A stretch of DNA of 64,000 nucleotides from Aurantiochytrium sp. KH105 (Eukaryota; Sar; Bigyra; Thraustochytrida; Thraustochytriidae): NCBI GenBank assembly GCA_003116975.1, contig BGKB01000105.1, forward strand, positions 124,001-188,000, read 5' to 3'. Made by a program: the position numbers and the translations under genes. Below the pieces are notes generated by a model. That model saw nothing but the letters and a program-made list of their open reading frames with translations, searched no databases and was not told the DNA's origin. Shown piece by piece: positions 60,229 to 64,000 of this stretch (positions are counted from its first letter, which is position 1; every line of letters starts with the position of its first letter).

Positions 60229-61299
60229 CCAATGGCAGATGCAATTATCAAAGGTGCAGCAAAAGCAGCAGCTGGCAGAAGTTCCACCAAGCGAGTTGAA
60301 AACTCGAACAAGAAAAGCATAGCTGTCTACGTCTTCATCGACCCGGGCGGGACCTCGAGGACGTTCTTTCCGTACGCCTCATCACCAAGCAAAAGCAAGC
60401 AAGCAAGCAAGCAACAGAGCGAGCAACAGAGCAAGCAACAGAGCAAGCAACAGAGCAGAGCACACATTAGGCTACGGACGATGCATTCCCGTGCACGACG
60501 CGCCCTCATTCAGCCTGGCTGCAAAAATGTGTTAGCCTCAAACGAAGTGCGCCAGGCAGGTCATGACAGATGATGATGCCAGGCTTGACCTCTTGTCTGT
60601 CGCGCAGCCAGATTGCCGTCGCGCGTACGCCACCCGCGGCGACCCCTGCTCTCCCCGCCGTCCCCGGACCGGCGGCGGGGTCGCCGCGTATGCCACCTCT
60701 GCCCGCCCGCTCACAAAACGAACGTCAGCCGGTCTCGCGCCTCGCCGCCGCGCCTCGCCGCCGCGCCTCGCTGCCGCGCCTCGCCTCGCGCGGCGCCCTG
60801 CGCGGGACGGACGCTTTGCGCTCCGCGCTCCGCGCTTCGCGGCTTCGCGGCGCCCGCGCGCGGTGACGAGGGCCTCGCCGCGGCGCGTCGCGGCGGCGCG
60901 CGTCGCGTCACCGCGGCGGGCCAAGTTCCAAGGCGGCACACGTGCGCCGAGTCCGCTCCGGCGTCCGGAAGGCTAGTTTACTAACAACACAGTGCTCGTC
61001 GAACAACTTTGGAAACGAAAAACCAGCCAGCCTGCCAGTGTGCCGCCAGCAGCCTCGCACAGGAAGCCCGCCTCGCCTCACCGCGCCTTGCCTCTCCTCT
61101 CCTCGCGCGCGGCTTCCTTCCGTCATGCGGCCGCGACGGCGCGCCGAAGGAGGACTGCTGCAGCTGCAGCTGGCTGCCTGCTGCTGCTGCTAGGATTCGA
61201 ATCTATCTATCTTGCACGACGCTGACGGTGTTTTTGAATTCAAAATCAGGGATTCAAAAAGCGCGCGATGGGACGCGCCGGGACGCGCAGAGAGGGACG

Positions 61300-61333
61300 A
61301 GAGGAGAGGAGAGGAGAGGAGAGGAGAGGAGAG
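61300..61333. repeat. (GAGGA)n pentanucleotide array
   Basis: About six copies in an otherwise GC-rich region. Confidence 0.9.
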
Positions 61334-62329
61334 CAGGAGGCGCAGCGCAGGCAGGGCGCACGTGCACGCGCTGCGCCTCGGCCTGCGAGCGCGATGCGGC
61401 GCGGTGCGATGCGCCGGCGCCGTGCGCTGCTGCGGCCGCGCGGCGCGGGCTGGGCTGGGCGTCAGGCGCGTCCTCGAGGCCTGCACCAGTGAGTGAGTGA
61501 CCCGCAGGACGGCGAACATGAAGATGAGATGGGGATGAAGATGAGGTGCTGCGCCAGAGCGACAGAGCTAGGTAGCTGGCGAGCGAGCGAGCGAGCGGGC
61601 GAGCTGCAGGGCGGGCGGGCGTCCGAAGTTGCCGCCGTCGAAGAAGCAGCAGAGCGGCCGCGGGCTGCCTGCCTCTGGGCACGCACTCGACATGACACGA
61701 GAGCGAGCATGCACACGCCCGCCAGACCAGCGCTCGCTCACAGGCTCCGCTGACAGACAGACACCAGTGAGTGCGGCGCGTCGCTGGAACAGGAGAGAAC
61801 ACCGGCTGGCCGCAGAGAACGCGAGGCGCGTCACAAGGTGGCATCCGCACCGGACCCGGAGCCGCTCGCCGCTCCGCCCGGGGCGCGTGGCGCGGGGTCC
61901 GGTGCGCGGAGAGCGAGGGAACGGGCAGCACAATTTTCAACTTGAATTCACGATGACTCGTGTCGCGCGTTTGGAGGCGCGGAGCGGGCGGGGCCTGCTC
62001 CTGCAGCTCGCTCCCAGCCTGCCTGCCGCCGCCGCTGCAGGCGCGGGAGACGCTGGCCGGCTGGCTGGCTGGCTGGCCGACCGGCCGGCCGGCCGGCCGG
62101 CTGCAGCTCCGCCGACGGCGCAGTGCAGGCGGGGGCGCGGCGAGTCAGAGCGCGCAAGTGGACAAAGGCGGCGCGGGACCCGTATAAGTCTGTGGGAGCA
62201 AGTGAAAGAATGGGGCGCGCATTGCATGGCACTGCGCGGCACTGCATTCATCGCATTGTGTTGCACGCCCTTGCACTTTCGACCCCGCTCTTCCTCTTTT
62301 CTCTCTCTGCTTCTTGCTTGCTTTCTTTC

Positions 62330-62376
62330 CTTCCTCCCTTCCTTCCTTCCTTCCTTCCTTCCTTCTTTCCTTCCTT
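62330..62376. repeat. (CTTC)n tetranucleotide array
   Basis: CCTT units embedded in a longer pyrimidine tract (about 62280-62400). Confidence 0.9.
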
Positions 62377-62611
62377 TCTTCTTTTTTTCTTTCTTTGCGC
62401 CTCTGATTCCTCTCTGAGCGCGGGGCCCGGCAAGTGCAATTTGGAGGAATTTCCATTTGGGCCTGCCGAAAGCAAAGGCAAGGAAACAAGCAGGCAGGGT
62501 GATTTGAACTCGGCCAGCCTCGGAATTCAAACAAACAAACAAAACCCCATCGTCGATCGACCAATCCCGCCGTCGATCTCTGTTCTGCTGCTGTCGAGCA
62601 GGAGACGGGAC

Positions 62612-62640
62612 GACACGAGACGAGACGAGACGAGACGAGA
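62612..62640. repeat. (CGAGA)n pentanucleotide array
   Basis: About five tandem units about 470 bp upstream of the GPD2 start. Confidence 0.9.
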
Positions 62641-63109
62641 AGACCGAGCGCACGCGCACACGCGCACGCCCGGCCGTCGGCAACTCGCCCCCCCCCCCCT
62701 CCCCTTCCCCGCCTCCTTCTTACGGTCCTGAGTCGCAACGCAAGCCGGCGTGGACCACCTCCAACTTTCTCTCCATCTCCATCCAGCCACTCGAGGCTCT
62801 CTCTCGCAAGAGAGAGCTTAAGCACGCCAAGAAGCGCGGCGTCGGCTTCGGCTCCGTCGGCTCCGTCGGCTCCGTCACCGCTGGCTTTTGGCGGTCTGTC
62901 AGTGCGCGTCAGACAGGCACGACTCGCGCGCGAGAGAGAAAAAGGAAAAAAGGGAGGCCTGACCCCCTTGCGAACCGAGCGAGTTCTAGCTCACCGTCCC
63001 TTGCCTCTTGCTTGCGCGAACGCGCGCACATTTGCAAACAAAGCGGAATCTCTTCCCTCCTTCACGTCCTTCTTTTCCTCTTGCTTGCCACCCACAAAAG
63101 TTCACAAGG

Positions 63110-64000
63110 ATGCAGTCCCTCCGTCGCGCAGCCAAGCCCGCCGGCGCGGTCGCCGCCGCGGCGACGCTGGCGGCCGCGGCCATCGCCTTCACAGAGACCA
63201 GCAATGGTGACAAGAGCGACAAGGTCGTCAAATGCCAGGCCTTCCCGCTCACGCGCAAGGTGCGAGAGTCAAACCTTACCAAGACGCTCCCGATTGCCTG
63301 CAGGGATGGAACCATGGTGTTCCCGTGGTCGCCGCCCTCGCGCGAAGAGCAGCTCAAGGAGCTCGAAACTGAAAAGTACGATCTCCTCGTCATTGGTGGC
63401 GGCTGCGTCGGCTCCGGCGTCGCCCTTGATGCCGCCACCCGCGGTCTCCGCGTTGCCGTGGTGGAGCGCGAAGATTTCAGCTCCGGCACATCGAGCAGGT
63501 CCACCAAGCTCATTCACGGTGGCGTGCGCTATCTTGAGAACGCCTTTCTCAAGCTCGACTACGGGCAGTATCTCCTCGTCAAGGAGGCCCTCGAGGAGCG
63601 AAGTCATATGCTCCAGGCCGCGCCCTTTATTGCCAAGCCGCTCCCCATCATGGTCCCCATCGAGGAGTGGTGGAAGGTGCCGTACTACTTTGCCGGCACC
63701 AAGGTTTACGACATGGTGGCCGGCAAGAACTCGGGCGTTCCCAGCTCCATGTTTCTCACCAAGCAGCAGGCGCTCTACAACTTCCCCATGCTCGACCCGT
63801 CCAAGATTGCCGGCGCCATTGTCTACTATGACGGCCAAATGGACGACGCTCGCTACGGACTTCTCATCCTCCTCACGGCAATCCAGGCAGGTGCTACGGC
63901 TGTCAACTACATGAACGCCGACAAGCTCCTCAAGGATGAAGACGGCAAGCTTTGCGGTGCTCGCGTTCGCGACAGGCAGACGGGCAAGATCATTGATGTG
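63110..64000 (+). CDS. GPD2: FAD-dependent glycerol-3-phosphate dehydrogenase, mitochondrial (3' truncated by window)
   Basis: Starts at ATG 63110 (CACAAGGATGC context) and is open to the window end: 297 residues seen. N-terminus MQSLRRAAKPAGAVAAAATL plus a hydrophobic Ala stretch is a mitochondrial presequence with inner-membrane signal. The FAD-binding motif is YDLLVIGGGCVGSGVALDAA (Gly96-Gly103), followed by VVEREDFSSGTSSRSTKLIH and GGVRYLENAFLKLDYGQYLL, the two conserved glpD/GUT2 signatures, and VPYYFAGTKVYDMVAGKNSG. The enzyme oxidises glycerol-3-phosphate to dihydroxyacetone phosphate at the outer face of the inner mitochondrial membrane and passes electrons to ubiquinone; with the cytosolic NAD enzyme it forms the G3P shuttle. 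The C-terminal domain and any EF hands lie outside the window. Confidence 0.96.
   Translation, partial: MQSLRRAAKPAGAVAAAATLAAAAIAFTETSNGDKSDKVVKCQAFPLTRKVRESNLTKTLPIACRDGTMVFPWSPPSREEQLKELETEKYDLLVIGGGCVGSGVALDAATRGLRVAVVEREDFSSGTSSRSTKLIHGGVRYLENAFLKLDYGQYLLVKEALEERSHMLQAAPFIAKPLPIMVPIEEWWKVPYYFAGTKVYDMVAGKNSGVPSSMFLTKQQALYNFPMLDPSKIAGAIVYYDGQMDDARYGLLILLTAIQAGATAVNYMNADKLLKDEDGKLCGARVRDRQTGKIIDV

Noticed and set aside
60232-60573. Small + strand frame (113 codons, starts MADAIIKGAAKAAAG)
   Set aside because: Good ATG context, but half of it is AAGC-repeat-coded Ser/Lys/Gln and nothing in it resembles a known protein; transcript evidence would be needed.
61191-61206. GGATTCGAATC-like sequence considered as a tRNA B box
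   Set aside because: No matching A box or cloverleaf stems around it; similar chance matches at 38326-38345 and 62500-62520 also fail to fold.

Overview
The window is nuclear DNA from a eukaryotic microbe. Genes are compact, many are single-exon, and the introns that can be placed are short GT-AG introns (seven genes). Coding sequence is GC-rich and intergenic DNA is crowded with microsatellites. The gene set (TEY-type MAP kinase, CXC/LIN54-like protein, RanBPM-like GID subunit, LMBRD2, tandem AP2-domain protein and above all two metacaspases with the p10-like part in front of the p20 part, the type III arrangement known from heterokont and related algae) points to a stramenopile. A labyrinthulomycete/thraustochytrid is the best guess; this is inference from gene style, not a database match.

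Layout: 1-510 is the 3' end of a NOT2-like CCR4-NOT subunit. 0.7-3.6 kb holds a divergent pair, PP2A leucine carboxyl methyltransferase (-) and a TMEM208/SND2-like ER protein (+). 4.9-14.6 kb has three + strand genes: CXC-domain regulator, RCC1-HECT ubiquitin ligase, LMBRD2-like membrane protein. TBCA (-) and YKT6 (+) diverge at 15.2-16.2 kb. 17.3-23.6 kb is a - strand run: a stand-alone kinesin-3-tail-like protein with a CaaX end, DDX24/MAK5 helicase, cysteinyl-tRNA synthetase. COA3 (+) and mitochondrial GrpE (-) converge at 24-26 kb. Then come an orphan polytopic membrane protein and TMEM115 (+), a membrane RING-H2 ligase and a CDF metal transporter (-), a MAP kinase (+), a 1262-residue RanBPM-like protein with a poly-aspartate stretch (-), dephospho-CoA kinase (+), class II histone deacetylase (-).

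46-52 kb is the most distinctive part: two type III metacaspases enclosing an EF-hand protein, followed by a small secreted eight-cysteine protein that resembles a TIL-type protease inhibitor. 53-59 kb holds proteasome beta5, a two-AP2-domain protein and KRR1. 59-63.1 kb is a gene-poor, repeat-rich interval, and FAD-dependent glycerol-3-phosphate dehydrogenase starts at 63110 and runs off the window.

Most genes are housekeeping and unrelated in pathway; there is no operon logic. Themes that recur are mitochondrial function (CARS, COA3, GrpE, GPD2), ubiquitin/proteasome (HECT, RING, RanBPM, PSMB5), secretory pathway (TMEM208, YKT6, TMEM115) and ribosome/RNA work (DDX24, KRR1, NOT2). In the non-coding DNA, three patterns recur: palindromes built on TAGGCCTA, pentanucleotide tandem arrays and (GAGC)n tracts, often within a few hundred bases upstream of start codons. 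No rRNA, tRNA, CRISPR or intact mobile element was recognised.
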